43,246 nt of DNA from UBA4658 sp002405485 (GCA_036823255.1 DAISGC010000020.1:1-43246), one strand, 5' to 3'; positions 15,337 through 24,861 are shown, numbered from the stretch's first letter. The notes: generated from the sequence alone by a model not told the origin. A program made the numbers and translations.

Positions 15337-17376
15337 TCACGGCACGTTGAAGCTGCCGAAGATGCCGGGGATGGCGAAGTTGCCTCGGTCATCCTGGGCG
15401 GTCAGGTCGGTGATGGCGAGGGTGTACTGGCCGGGAGTGGGATCGTCGAGTGCGGTGGCGAGGGTGACGAGGAAGATGGCGGTGGCTGACGCGCCATTCG
15501 TGCCGGTGGTGAAGGACTTGCCGTTGAGTTGCAGACGGGCGAGCTGCTCGAAGCCGCCGGGGCCGGTGACGCGGATGGTGCCGGTGACGATGCCGACCAG
15601 AGACATGACGCTGGTGGAATCGAAGCGGATGGTGATGGTGGCGGTGGTCTCGGGCCCGCCGATGATGGAGGTGCTCAGGAGCGTGGCTGCCGGGCCGGTG
15701 GTGGAGAGCTGGAAGCGGCTGCTTGATCGCCAGTCGATGTTGACGCCGGCGAAGGTGATCGGGCCGTCGTAGGCGCCGGCGAGGAAGCGGGCCTGCTGGC
15801 CGGCGATGTTGCCGACGGTGATCGGGCCGATGCGGCTGGTCGTGCCGCCGAGGATACGGTCGTTGCCGTTGCGAGCGATCGCGTCGACGGGATCGAAGCC
15901 GGCGCCGATGATGGCGTTGGCGATGTTTCGTGCGATGTTGATGGAGGAGATGGACCCGGCGCGGAAGACGTCCGCGTTTGCGCCCGTGCCGCCGAAGCGG
16001 GCGTCGTCGCCGAGGTCGGCCCCTGAGTAGATTCGGCTGGCGAGGATGTCTCGGCCCGCGGTGATGGTGCCGATGGACTGAGCGGCGATCTTGGCGCGGA
16101 GGGTCTGGACGGTGGAGATCGACCCGAGGTTGCCGACGATGTTGGCGAAGAAGTTGACGGTGGTGGCGAAGGCGGAGATGGAACTGACCGAGCCGTCGAC
16201 GATCCAGAGGGCCTGCTTGATGACGCCGTTGATGTTCACCGGGCCAAGGGTCGGCAGACCGCCGGTTCGCCCGGTGAGCCGCAGATCAAGGTCGAGGTTG
16301 CCGCCGGTGAGGGTGAGGGCCTCGAGGAACGGAGCGGTGATGATGTCGCGTGTGGAGTCGGTGTCGTCCCATGAGCGTGCGGAGACGGAGGTGATGCCGA
16401 CGGCGGAGTCGATGATGAGGTTGGTGACGTTGTTGAAGGTGAAGGAAGGGTTGATGCTGGTGTTGGGAACGGTGATGGTGCGCGGGCCGAGCACGTCGCC
16501 GAGGGTGATGTTGCCGAACCCGGTGGAGGCGGTGATGGGTCCGCGGAGGCGAGCGTTTGGCGCGCTGAAGGTGCCGATGGAGCCGCTGACGGCGACGCTG
16601 ACGAAGTCGTAGCGGCCGTCGCCGCCGGAGTTGGTGACTTCGACGATGGAGGTGTTGCCGGAGTTGGTGAGGGAGACGCCAAAGCCATCGGGGGTGACGG
16701 AGACTTCGCCGAAGCCCCCGCCGCGCATGAAGAAGGAGACGCGTGTGCCCTCGGGATCGAGGAGGGTCATGGTGACATTGGTTCGCCCGCTGAAGGAGCC
16801 GAAGCGCCGCTGCACGCTGATGGCGCTGGCGGAGACGGCGATGTTGTTGGAGGGGTTGGTGTCGAGGATGTTGTTGTTGCTGGCGACGAGCCGGGCGATT
16901 AGGAAGTAGGTTCCCGGGGTGGTGTCGGCGGGGACGAACATGTCGGGGGAGAAGACGCCGATGTCGTCGGGATCGCCCGTGAATCGATCCAGGAAGAGCG
17001 GCTCGCCGGTGTATCGGCGGAGAAGGGTGTCGGTGCCCGGGGAGAGGTTGGTGTCGGTGGAGAGGTAGAACTCGATGTTCACCGTGCCGTTGGCCGCGAA
17101 GGGACCGTTGTTGAGCACGAGGAGGGGAACCTCGATCCGGCCGGTTCCGCCGCCGGGATTGAATCGATCGCCGGGCACGAGCACGGCTGGGAGTCTGAAG
17201 TTGTCCAGATCCCAGGAGATCGCAAGGTCGGAGTTGAACAGCTGCCGCGGCTCCATGGCCTCGAGCGCGCATGGCTCGGCGGCAACGTGCGGGCGAGAGC
17301 GCTCGCGAGAGCCGGCGGTGCGTCGGAACTGGCGGGCGGCGAAACTGTGGAAAGCGGGGATCAACCGTGCGAACAT
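15337..17376 (-). CDS. LEPR-motif planctomycete surface protein (adhesin-like)
   Basis: 679 aa. The basic N-terminus runs into LEAMEPRQLFN (residues 38-48), the LEPR-xLL type motif found at the start of many planctomycete extracellular proteins and thought to act in export. Residues about 50-190 look like a CARDB-type beta-sandwich (VPLLVLNNGPFAANGTVNIEFYLSTDT). The remainder is Ser/Thr/Gly/Asn-rich and strand-rich with repeated patterns such as GNITLGDVLGPRTITV and GSISSINIARNIANAIIGAG, as in beta-helix or autotransporter-like surface proteins. No catalytic motif is visible. The start ATG has GGAGG 11 nt upstream. It is divergent from the sensor kinase gene. Confidence 0.75.
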   Translation of the reverse strand: MFARLIPAFHSFAARQFRRTAGSRERSRPHVAAEPCALEAMEPRQLFNSDLAISWDLDNFRLPAVLVPGDRFNPGGGTGRIEVPLLVLNNGPFAANGTVNIEFYLSTDTNLSPGTDTLLRRYTGEPLFLDRFTGDPDDIGVFSPDMFVPADTTPGTYFLIARLVASNNNILDTNPSNNIAVSASAISVQRRFGSFSGRTNVTMTLLDPEGTRVSFFMRGGGFGEVSVTPDGFGVSLTNSGNTSIVEVTNSGGDGRYDFVSVAVSGSIGTFSAPNARLRGPITASTGFGNITLGDVLGPRTITVPNTSINPSFTFNNVTNLIIDSAVGITSVSARSWDDTDSTRDIITAPFLEALTLTGGNLDLDLRLTGRTGGLPTLGPVNINGVIKQALWIVDGSVSSISAFATTVNFFANIVGNLGSISTVQTLRAKIAAQSIGTITAGRDILASRIYSGADLGDDARFGGTGANADVFRAGSISSINIARNIANAIIGAGFDPVDAIARNGNDRILGGTTSRIGPITVGNIAGQQARFLAGAYDGPITFAGVNIDWRSSSRFQLSTTGPAATLLSTSIIGGPETTATITIRFDSTSVMSLVGIVTGTIRVTGPGGFEQLARLQLNGKSFTTGTNGASATAIFLVTLATALDDPTPGQYTLAITDLTAQDDRGNFAIPGIFGSFNVP

Positions 17377-17692
17377 GGCGAGAAGGTCCTCCCAGACTCA
17401 GGGGGATGGTACGCGGAAAAGACCCAGTTTCCCCCCCTCACCATGCGTATGGCCGGCATGGCTCTGAGAGCAATCGCTCGCAAGCGATGCGGACGCGCGG
17501 GCCAGGCCAAGCGACACCGGCAGCTTACCGGACCGCCCGATTCGCAGTTCCGCGCTGCGCGGTTGCACAATCGGAAAAGCCGCGCGGCGGTGTGGAATGG
17601 AGATGCACGGGGGGTGGTGATCACGAGTTGCCGGGTCGATAGCGATGCGGGCGAGCGCACGGGCGTCGCGCTTGCCTGGAGGACGACGCGAC
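17377..17692. other. Divergent intergenic region, LEPR protein / sensor kinase
   Basis: 316 nt with no supported gene. It holds a 6-bp hairpin (ATCGCT/AGCGAT, 17473-17488), a 10-bp palindrome GCCGCGCGGC at 17579-17588 and a lone TTGCAC at 17563 without a -10 partner. The ATG at 17645 opens the kinase frame but lacks a ribosome binding site. Confidence 0.4.
17678..17683 (+). promoter_or_regulatory. Ribosome binding site choosing the GTG start of the kinase
   Basis: GGAGGA lies 9 nt before GTG 17693. It falls inside the longer frame from ATG 17645 and supports the shorter protein. Confidence 0.55.
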
Positions 17693-19573
17693 GTGAGCAG
17701 CGAAAGACCGCAAAGTGGACTCGGATCGAGGGTGCTCGGTCGGGGAGAATCCCTGGTCGCAGGGGCGGGCCTTGGCGCCGCGCTGGTGCTGCTTGCCGGA
17801 GTCGGCGGCGCCGGGCTGTGGACGCTGCACACGAATGCGGAAGCTCGGCGTGAAGGGCGTGAGCAGATGCTGCGCGCATCGGCGATGCTGCTCTCAGCCA
17901 GTGCCGAGACGCTCGTGGCGGACAACGAACTCGGGACGCTTCGGACGCTGGTGGCGGGCACGACGGTGACACAGGGCCTGCGATCGACGCGGATCGCGCT
18001 CCCGGAGCCGCAGTCGACGATCGTGGCGGAGGCGAGCCCGGAGGACATCAGCGAGTATCAGCCGCTCCCGGATCGATGGCCGGGCAGGGCGGACGTGACG
18101 GAGCTGGAGGTCACGCGGACGAGCGACGGACGGCTACGAGCGGCTGCGCCAGTGAGAATCGCGGGGCGTGGGGAACTGGTTCTGGAGATGGAAGACGGCG
18201 AGCCGGTGACCATGCTGGCGGACTGGCGGATGCAGACGGGGATCGGCGCCATCGGCGCGGCGGCGCTGGTGGCGTTGATGGCGTTCTATCGCACGGTCCG
18301 GGGGCGGCTGCGGGGTCTTGGCGCGATCAGCGAGTCGCTGGCCGCGGCGGGGACCGGGGAGCGCGATCCCGGGGTGCTGTCGGTCAGCGACGACTTCGGG
18401 GCCGAGGCACGGGCGTTCAATGAGCTTGTACGCGAGCGTGCGGCGCTTCGCGACGGGGCTGCGCTGCAGCGGGTGGAACAGACCATCGCGGGACGTCGCG
18501 GCCATGACGGGGAGCTCGGGAGCGTGTGCGACGCGCTGTGGCAGGGCCTTGTGCTTCTGGATGAGCAGATGAAGGTCCGGTACTCGAACGGAGCCGCGGC
18601 GGTGTTCCTGCGGAGCAAGCGCGACGAGATGATCGGCAAGCACGTCGAGTGCTTCCTGACAGATGTGAAAGCGCGGGAGGCGGTGCGGACGGTGGCGGGG
18701 GCGAGCGGCTCGGCCTCAAGCGGCGCCGCACAGCGCGGCCGGATGATGGTGGAGATCGAGCGGGAGGGAGACGGCGGGCTGCATGCGCGGAGCGTGCTGC
18801 GGCTGAGCATCCGACCGATGCGCCGCGAAGACCATGCCTCAGCGCTGATCGTCATCGAGGATGTGACGCAGCAGCGCGTGGCGGAGGAATCCCGGCACGG
18901 CTTCGTCGCCAGCGCGACGCACGAGCTGCGCACGCCGCTGACGAACATCCGGCTGTACGTCGACGAGCTGCTCGAAGATCCCGAGCAGGACGTGAACAAG
19001 CGGACGACGGCGATGAACGTGATCAGCCAGGAAGCACGCCGACTGGAGCGGATGGTCAGCGACATGCTGAGCGTGGCGCAGATCGAATCGGGCATCATGA
19101 AGATCAACAGGGGAGACGTTCGGCTGGAGCCGATCTTCATGGAGCTGCGGGCCGACTTTGCCGAGCAGGCGCGGCAGAAGGACATCCGGTTGAAGTTCGA
19201 CCTTCCGCCGAAGTGGCCCATGATCGATGGCGATCGGGACAAGATCGTGATGGCGCTGCACAATCTGGTGGGCAACGCGATCAAGTACACGCCCGCCGGC
19301 GGGGAGGTGACGGTGCGCGTGGGTGGAGAGGGGAACGAGCTGAGCGTGGCGGTGATCGACACCGGGATCGGGATCAAGGACGAGGAGCAGCCGCTGGTGT
19401 TCGAGAGGTTCTACAGGGCAAGGGACACCCGCATCGAGAAGGTCACGGGCACCGGTCTTGGACTGTCGATCGCCCGCGAGGTCGTGCGTCTGCATGGTGG
19501 GGAGATCACCCTGCAATCGCAACTGGACAAGGGGAGCACGTTCACGATGACCCTGCCGGCGAAAGCGGCATGA
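17693..19573 (+). CDS. Membrane sensor histidine kinase
   Basis: 626 aa. Membrane helices at about 22-43 and 182-200 enclose a periplasmic sensor of about 135 residues. A HAMP-like stretch follows (about 200-255), then a PAS-like domain (about 270-395: ALWQGLVLLDEQMKVRYSNGAAAVF), the dimerisation/phosphoacceptor domain with His410 in VASATHELRTPLTNIRLY, and the ATPase domain with N-box HNLVGNAIKYTP (523-534), G1 DTGIGI (556) and G2 GTGLGLSIA (586). All catalytic motifs are present. The GTG start is set by GGAGGA. No response regulator is adjacent; a STAS gene follows after 117 nt, then the pilus operon. It may regulate that operon, which is inference. Confidence 0.9.
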   Translation: MSSERPQSGLGSRVLGRGESLVAGAGLGAALVLLAGVGGAGLWTLHTNAEARREGREQMLRASAMLLSASAETLVADNELGTLRTLVAGTTVTQGLRSTRIALPEPQSTIVAEASPEDISEYQPLPDRWPGRADVTELEVTRTSDGRLRAAAPVRIAGRGELVLEMEDGEPVTMLADWRMQTGIGAIGAAALVALMAFYRTVRGRLRGLGAISESLAAAGTGERDPGVLSVSDDFGAEARAFNELVRERAALRDGAALQRVEQTIAGRRGHDGELGSVCDALWQGLVLLDEQMKVRYSNGAAAVFLRSKRDEMIGKHVECFLTDVKAREAVRTVAGASGSASSGAAQRGRMMVEIEREGDGGLHARSVLRLSIRPMRREDHASALIVIEDVTQQRVAEESRHGFVASATHELRTPLTNIRLYVDELLEDPEQDVNKRTTAMNVISQEARRLERMVSDMLSVAQIESGIMKINRGDVRLEPIFMELRADFAEQARQKDIRLKFDLPPKWPMIDGDRDKIVMALHNLVGNAIKYTPAGGEVTVRVGGEGNELSVAVIDTGIGIKDEEQPLVFERFYRARDTRIEKVTGTGLGLSIAREVVRLHGGEITLQSQLDKGSTFTMTLPAKAA

Positions 19574-19690
19574 CCTCATGGGCCACGGGGAGCGTGGCGG
19601 CCTCGCAGGGAAGCGTGCAGGAGCGTGCACGTCGGCATGATCGAGTGACCAGGTGATACAGGCAGGTCGGGCAACCCAGAGCGCACGGAC

Positions 19691-20026
19691 ATGGAGATCC
19701 TGGAACAACGACAAGGCGCGGTGACGGTCGTGAAGCCGCGTGGTCCGCTGGTCGGGACCGACGCCGACCGCTTCAAGGACAAGCTCACGGAGGTGATCGA
19801 CCGGAGTCTGGGCCGGTTGGTGGTGGACGCGACGGAGGTGGCGTTCGTGGACAGCCGCGGGCTGGAGGTGCTGAAGGAAGCGACGGAGGATCTTTCGCGG
19901 AGCGGTCAGGCGCTGCGGGTGTGCGGGGCGAACGAGACGCTGCGCGAGGTGCTGGATCTGACGGGCCTTGCGGGCATGTTCGAGCAGTATCAGGACGTGA
20001 TGTCGGGAGTGCGGAGTTTCCTGTGA
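19691..20026 (+). CDS. STAS-domain anti-sigma-factor-antagonist-like protein
   Basis: 111 aa, a single STAS domain: VTVVKPRGPLVGTDADRFKDKL, GRLVVDATEVAFVDSRGLEVLKEATEDLS, and LRVCGANETLREVLDLTGLAGMF. Ser55 in FVDSRGLEVL sits at the phosphorylation site of SpoIIAA/RsbV-type proteins, which bind anti-sigma kinases when unphosphorylated. No partner kinase of the SpoIIAB/RsbW type is in the window. Its stop overlaps the GTG start of the assembly ATPase (GTGA at 20023-20026), so the two are translationally coupled; a regulatory or structural role in the pilus machine is suggested by this, not proven. Confidence 0.88.
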   Translation: MEILEQRQGAVTVVKPRGPLVGTDADRFKDKLTEVIDRSLGRLVVDATEVAFVDSRGLEVLKEATEDLSRSGQALRVCGANETLREVLDLTGLAGMFEQYQDVMSGVRSFL

Positions 20027-21864
20027 GCGATCCGGGCGAGACCAACTCTGCCGGCACGACTCCGCCGACGGCGGGAGCCGGAGCGTCGCGCGAAGGCCCG
20101 CCGCGATCGGGCGCCGGGGGGAGCAAGCGGCTGCGCGTGGGCGAGGCGCTTGTGGCGCAGGGCGCGATCACGCGGGAACAGCTCGACAAGGCGTTGAAGG
20201 ATCAGCGGCAGGCGGGGCGGATGCTCGGCGAGATGCTCGTGGATCAGGGGGTGATCACCGCGACGACGCTGGTTCGGGCGCTGGCGCAGACGCTTGGCGT
20301 GCCGGGGTGCACGGTTCGTCACGGGCTGGTGGACCCGGCGCTACTGAAGGTGCTTGGTCCGGACGAGGCGACCCGGCTGAAGGTGATCCCGCTGTTCAAG
20401 GTGCATGACACCCTGACGGTGGCGATGGCCGAGCCGCAGAGTCTGCCGACGATCGATCGCATTCGGCAGCTCACCGGTCTGAAGATCCGTCCGGTGCTGG
20501 CGATCGAGAGCAACATCGTCGAGTACATCAAGAAGTACTCGGGCGAGAACGTGGATGTGGACGCGTTCCTGACGCAGCTTGCCGAGCAGGATGTGGAGGT
20601 CGTCGAACGCGAGAGCGTGGACGACGGCCCCGCGGCGGACATCGACAAGATGGTTGCGGGGAGCCCGATCATCAACCTGGTGAACGTCGCGCTGCTGACG
20701 GCGGTGAAGGAGAAGGCGAGCGACATCCACATCGAGCCGGACAAGAAGGGAACGCGGGTGCGGTACCGCAAGGACGGGGTGCTCCGAGACCTGATGCGGC
20801 CGCCCAGCGGCATGCACTCGGCGATCGTGTCGCGTGTGAAGGTGATCGGCAAGATGGACATCGCGGAGAAGCGCCTGCCGCAGGGCGGCCGGGTGCGGAT
20901 CGTGGCCGACGGGGCCGAGGTGGACCTGCGCGTGTCGAGCATGCCGACGCTGCTTGGCGAGAAGATCGTGGTGCGGATCCTGGACAAGCGGAATCTCCGG
21001 GTGCGGCTGGAGGACCTGGGCTTCCGGATCGAGGCGATGCAGGCGTTCAAGCGAATCCTCGAGTGCGAGCATGGTCTTGCGCTGGTGACGGGGCCGACGG
21101 GCTCGGGCAAGACCACGACGCTGTACTCGGCGCTGGACCTGCTGCGATCACCGGAGACGAACATCCTGACCGTCGAGGATCCCGTGGAGTATCAGCTTGA
21201 TCTGGTGAATCAGATCCAGGTGAGCGAGCAGATCGGGCTGAGCTTCGCGCGGGCGCTTCGGGAGATTCTGCGGCAGGACCCGGACATCATCATGGTCGGC
21301 GAGATCCGCGACCAGGAGACCGCGCGGGTCGCCGTGCAGGCCGCGCTCACCGGGCACCTCGTGCTCGCGACACTGCACACCAACGACGCACCGGGTTCGG
21401 TGGCGCGGCTGATGGACATGGGCATCGAGCCATACTTGCTGTCCAGCGCGATCAACGGAGCGGTGGCGCAGCGGCTGGCCCGCACGCTCTGTCCGAGCTG
21501 CGCCACAAAGTACTTCCCGACGGAGCAGGTTCTTGAGGATGCCGGCCTGAGCGAGCACGCCGGCCGCCCGTTCCGAAAGGGCGCCGGATGTCGGCAGTGC
21601 CACGACTCGGGCTTTCGCGGGCGATGCGGGGTGTACGAGGTGATGGAGGTGACGCCGCAGCTCCGCCGCATGATCCACCACGGCTCGGCGACGCACGAGC
21701 TGCGTGAGCAGCTCACGCGGAGCGGTGCGCTGACGCTGAGGCAGGAAGGGGTGCTGCTGGCCCTGGAGGGCAAGACATCGCTCGAGGAAGTGCTTCGCGT
21801 CACGCAGAACGACAGCGAGGCGGACGCGCCGCTGCCCGGGGCCGGGCGGAAGGAGGCGGCATGA
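20023..21864 (+). CDS. gspE: GspE/PilB-type assembly ATPase
   Basis: Hexameric cytoplasmic ATPase that drives pilus or pseudopilus assembly. 613 aa. Residues 36-150 form the N-terminal MshEN-like domain (LRVGEALVAQGAITREQLDKAL), followed by the ATPase core: Walker A GPTGSGKT at 357-364, Asp box around EDPVEYQLDLVNQIQV, Walker B DIIMVGEIRD at 421-430, and the His box ATLHTNDAPGSVARL. The zinc-binding tetra-Cys site (Cys490, 493, 523, 526) marks GspE/PilB rather than the retraction ATPase PilT. Residues 1-35 are a Gly/Pro-rich tail. The GTG start overlaps the STAS stop and the stop overlaps the next ATG (ATGA). Confidence 0.95.
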   Translation: MSDPGETNSAGTTPPTAGAGASREGPPRSGAGGSKRLRVGEALVAQGAITREQLDKALKDQRQAGRMLGEMLVDQGVITATTLVRALAQTLGVPGCTVRHGLVDPALLKVLGPDEATRLKVIPLFKVHDTLTVAMAEPQSLPTIDRIRQLTGLKIRPVLAIESNIVEYIKKYSGENVDVDAFLTQLAEQDVEVVERESVDDGPAADIDKMVAGSPIINLVNVALLTAVKEKASDIHIEPDKKGTRVRYRKDGVLRDLMRPPSGMHSAIVSRVKVIGKMDIAEKRLPQGGRVRIVADGAEVDLRVSSMPTLLGEKIVVRILDKRNLRVRLEDLGFRIEAMQAFKRILECEHGLALVTGPTGSGKTTTLYSALDLLRSPETNILTVEDPVEYQLDLVNQIQVSEQIGLSFARALREILRQDPDIIMVGEIRDQETARVAVQAALTGHLVLATLHTNDAPGSVARLMDMGIEPYLLSSAINGAVAQRLARTLCPSCATKYFPTEQVLEDAGLSEHAGRPFRKGAGCRQCHDSGFRGRCGVYEVMEVTPQLRRMIHHGSATHELREQLTRSGALTLRQEGVLLALEGKTSLEEVLRVTQNDSEADAPLPGAGRKEAA

Positions 21865-23108
21865 AGCTCGCGTATCGGGCGTATGACCGGTCGGGACGCC
21901 TCGTGAACGACTCCATCGACGCCGAGAGCGCGGCGCAGGCCACCGAGCTGCTGCGCCGGCAGGGGCTGTTCGTGTCTGAGATCGCCGAACCCCGCGGCGC
22001 GACAGCAGGCGGCTCGGGCGGATCATCCAGGCATGCCTTCGCGCGACGGGCCGGTGGTCGCTCGGGTCGGCTGAGGGACATGTCGAGCTTCGTGCGGCAG
22101 CTCTCGATCCTGGTCTCGACGGGCACGCCGATGGTGGATGCGATCGCGTCGCTGGAAGCGCAGATCGGCCCCGGCCCCTGGAAGTCCGCCGTCGCGGACA
22201 TCCGGCTGAAGCTCGAACAGGGATCGTCGCTGTCGGCGGCACTTGAGCATCACCCGAGCTACTTCGACGCGGTGGCTCGGAGCCTGATCGCGGCGGGTGA
22301 GAGCGGCGGTCAGCTCGACGCCATGCTGCGGCGACTGGCGACGCTCACTCGGCAGCAGTCCAAGACCAGGGCGATGATCCTTGGCGCGATGGTCTATCCG
22401 ACGCTGCTGATCAGCGTGGCGGGCGCGGTGCTGCTGACGATGCTGCTGTTCGTGCTGCCTCGGTTCGAGGGTCTATTTCAGAACCTCGGTTCGCCGCTGC
22501 CGCCGACGACCCAACTGCTCATGGATCTCAGCCACCTGCTTCGGAACGACTGGTACTTTGCGCTGGGTCTTGTGGTCGCGGTGATCGCAGGGGCCAGGTC
22601 GTGGCTCGGCAGCGAGCGGGGCAGAGCGGCCTCGGGAACCGTGCTGCTGAAGCTGCCCAAGTTCGGGAAGATCGTGCGCTCGTTCCTGACGGCGCGGGTG
22701 CTCCGCGTGCTGGGGGTGCTTGTGGAGGCAAAGGTTCCTCTGCTTGAGGCCCTGACGCTCACAAGGCAGGCCGCCGGGCACCGGGCCTACGCGGAGCTGC
22801 TGGAGCGCGTGGAGCAGCGAGTGACCAAAGGCGAGAGCGTGTCCGCGACGCTCGACAACACCCCGCTGATCGACCGAAACATCGTGGAGGCGATCCGCTC
22901 AGGAGAGCGTTCGGGAGCGATGGGAGCGGTGCTGCTGAGTCTTTCCGACTTCCTGGACGAGGACAATGAGGTGATCCTGAAGTCGCTGTCCTCGGTGATC
23001 GAGCCGCTGATCCTGATCGTACTTGGGGTCGTGATCGGCTTTGTCGCTGTCAGCATGTTCTTGCCGCTGTTCGATCTGGCGTCGACCACGGGTGGAGGCG
23101 CCGCATGA
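21861..23108 (+). CDS. gspF: GspF/PilC-type inner-membrane platform protein
   Basis: Polytopic platform protein on which the ATPase works. 415 aa with the duplicated GspF domain: first copy at about 72-195 (DMSSFVRQLSILVSTGTPMVDAIASLE), with a membrane helix at about 170-192 (ILGAMVYPTLLISVAGAVLLTMLLFVLPRF), and second copy at about 270-395 (FLTARVLRVLGVLVEAKVPLLEALTLTR), ending in a final membrane helix (LILIVLGVVIGFVAVSMFLPLF). The N-terminus MKLAYRAYDRSGRLVNDSIDAES is typical. Start and stop overlap both neighbours as ATGA, so expression is coupled. Confidence 0.95.
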   Translation: MKLAYRAYDRSGRLVNDSIDAESAAQATELLRRQGLFVSEIAEPRGATAGGSGGSSRHAFARRAGGRSGRLRDMSSFVRQLSILVSTGTPMVDAIASLEAQIGPGPWKSAVADIRLKLEQGSSLSAALEHHPSYFDAVARSLIAAGESGGQLDAMLRRLATLTRQQSKTRAMILGAMVYPTLLISVAGAVLLTMLLFVLPRFEGLFQNLGSPLPPTTQLLMDLSHLLRNDWYFALGLVVAVIAGARSWLGSERGRAASGTVLLKLPKFGKIVRSFLTARVLRVLGVLVEAKVPLLEALTLTRQAAGHRAYAELLERVEQRVTKGESVSATLDNTPLIDRNIVEAIRSGERSGAMGAVLLSLSDFLDEDNEVILKSLSSVIEPLILIVLGVVIGFVAVSMFLPLFDLASTTGGGAA

Positions 23109-24193
23109 TTCATCGCCGAGCGAAGATGAGTCCGATCGGTCTGGACGTGGGCTCGACCCGCGTCAAGGCGGTGCAGGTGCAGCTTGGCGCCACCGGTCCG
23201 AGGGTCTATCGCGTCGCGTCATTGCCCCGTCTGAAGTGCGGCCAGCCGCTGGAGGCGGGAGAATGTGTGCGACTGTCAGAAGTGCTGCGTCGCAAGGGCT
23301 TTGCCGGGGACCGCGTGGTGACGTGTGTTCCCCGCGGACAACTGCTGTCCAACGTGATGGAGCTTCCTCCGGCATCGAGCGGCGCGCCGCTGGACCAGAT
23401 CGCCCGGCAGGAACTCGCGCGAGCGAGCAAGTGCGAACCAACGGGGATCGAACTGGCATGGTGGGCTCTACCCGGGGGCGCTCGAGCCGCGGAAGGCACG
23501 CACGCGATGGCCGTCGGTTGCCGGCACGAGGACGCGTTGGCACTGATCGACGTGCTGGCCGCGGCGGATCTGGACGTGACGGTGCTTGATGCGCCGATGA
23601 CAGCGCTCGCGAGGGCGACGGCGCCGATGCTGGGTGATCCTGCCGAGCTCGCCGGCATCCTCGACATCGGGCACTCGGCGGCGGCGCTCATCATCACGCT
23701 TGGACGGACGGTGGTCTACGAGCGCGAGCTGAGCGAATCGGGAGTCGGCCGGCTCCTGGCAAGCGTGACGGCGCGGCTTGGGATCGCATCCGACGACGCG
23801 GAGGTGCTGCTGCGCGGCGTGGGCTGCCTTGAAGTCGGGCGGGAGCCGGATCAGCCGTCGCGGCGACGGAGTGATCTTGACGACGTGAACGCGGACATCT
23901 CCGCGATGACCAGGAGCCACGCCGACGCGCTCGCCGCGGAGGTGCGGCTCTCCGCCGCGTACGCCATGCGTCGCTTCGATGCCGCCATGTCGCGGATGCT
24001 CTTGACGGGCGCCGGCGCCGCCCTTCCCGGAGTCGCGGAGCACCTCGGGCCACAGACGGGGGTGCTCTGCAGAGTGGTGCGCCTCAGCGACGTGTGCGGC
24101 GCGGACAGCGCTGCCTCAGCAGATGACGCCGGCCCGGAGCACGTGCTTGCGCTCGGTCTTGCGCTGCACCTGGACAAGGAGCCGGCGGCATGA
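23105..24193 (+). CDS. pilM: PilM-like actin-fold assembly protein
   Basis: 362 aa. PilM is a cytoplasmic actin/FtsA-like ATPase-fold protein that binds the N-terminus of PilN. Here the first phosphate loop is IGLDVGSTRVKAVQVQLG and the second is ILDIGHSAAALIITLG (about 180-195); the last third carries RMLLTGAGAALPGVAEHL, the usual adenosine-side loop. The PilM assignment, rather than GspL, rests on the free-standing cytoplasmic form without a C-terminal membrane anchor. ATG 23105 overlaps the gspF stop; ATG 23126 is a possible later start. An insertion-like, low-similarity stretch lies at about 245-270. Confidence 0.85.
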   Translation: MIHRRAKMSPIGLDVGSTRVKAVQVQLGATGPRVYRVASLPRLKCGQPLEAGECVRLSEVLRRKGFAGDRVVTCVPRGQLLSNVMELPPASSGAPLDQIARQELARASKCEPTGIELAWWALPGGARAAEGTHAMAVGCRHEDALALIDVLAAADLDVTVLDAPMTALARATAPMLGDPAELAGILDIGHSAAALIITLGRTVVYERELSESGVGRLLASVTARLGIASDDAEVLLRGVGCLEVGREPDQPSRRRSDLDDVNADISAMTRSHADALAAEVRLSAAYAMRRFDAAMSRMLLTGAGAALPGVAEHLGPQTGVLCRVVRLSDVCGADSAASADDAGPEHVLALGLALHLDKEPAA

Positions 24194-24861
24194 GCGCCGT
24201 GAACCTCATCCCACGGCGTGTCCGTGAGCGGCAGGTCCGCACCAGGCGTCGCCGCACGTGGAAGCGCGGGCTGACCGCCTATGCCGTGCTGGTCACGGGA
24301 CTTGCGCTCATCGGTCAGTTGCCCGGCGAATCGCTCGGTGCTGACCGGACCGATGCGATCAAGGAGCGGGCGCAGCGCCGACTCGACGCCGCGACCCGCG
24401 CTCGCGAGCAGGTCGATGCCCTGCTCAAGGACGCACGCGGTCGGGTTGAGACGGCACGCGTGATCGGCAACCATCCGGACTGGTCGATCATTCTGAAGAT
24501 GCTCACGACCAGCCGAATCGGGGACTCGCCCGAGGACGTGGACGCGGTCCTGCACAGCGTGGAGATCGCTCCGGTCGCTCCCGAACCGCCGGCCAAGCCG
24601 GGGTCGGGCGCGGAGAAGCCGGCGGAGCGCAGGTCGGCGGTGGAGCGGTACGTCATCCGTGTCGTCGGCTACGCACCGACACCCGCCCGGGTGTACGAGT
24701 ACGTCCTTCGGCTGGAGCGGCTCGGGGTGTTCGACTCCGTGGCCGCGCGAGACACCCGCTCCGAACGGGTGGGCGAGGCGCTCACGCCGCGCTTCGAGCT
24801 GGAGCTGGCGATCTCGGGGACGGCTCACGGCGCGGCCCGGAAGACGGGAGATCGTCCATGA
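24190..24861 (+). CDS. PilN-like inner-membrane protein
   Basis: 223 aa. It begins MSAVNLIPRRVRERQ; the NLIP start is the PilM-binding signature of PilN. One membrane helix follows at about 31-45 (GLTAYAVLVTGLALIGQL), then a helical coiled-coil periplasmic stretch (ERAQRRLDAATRAREQVDALLKDA) and an alpha/beta end (VERYVIRVVGYAPTPARVYEYVLRLERL), as in ferredoxin-like PilN domains. A Pro/Lys/Glu-rich insert lies at about 130-150. It overlaps pilM and the next gene by ATGA, as expected for stoichiometric subunits of the alignment complex. Confidence 0.8.
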   Translation: MSAVNLIPRRVRERQVRTRRRRTWKRGLTAYAVLVTGLALIGQLPGESLGADRTDAIKERAQRRLDAATRAREQVDALLKDARGRVETARVIGNHPDWSIILKMLTTSRIGDSPEDVDAVLHSVEIAPVAPEPPAKPGSGAEKPAERRSAVERYVIRVVGYAPTPARVYEYVLRLERLGVFDSVAARDTRSERVGEALTPRFELELAISGTAHGAARKTGDRP

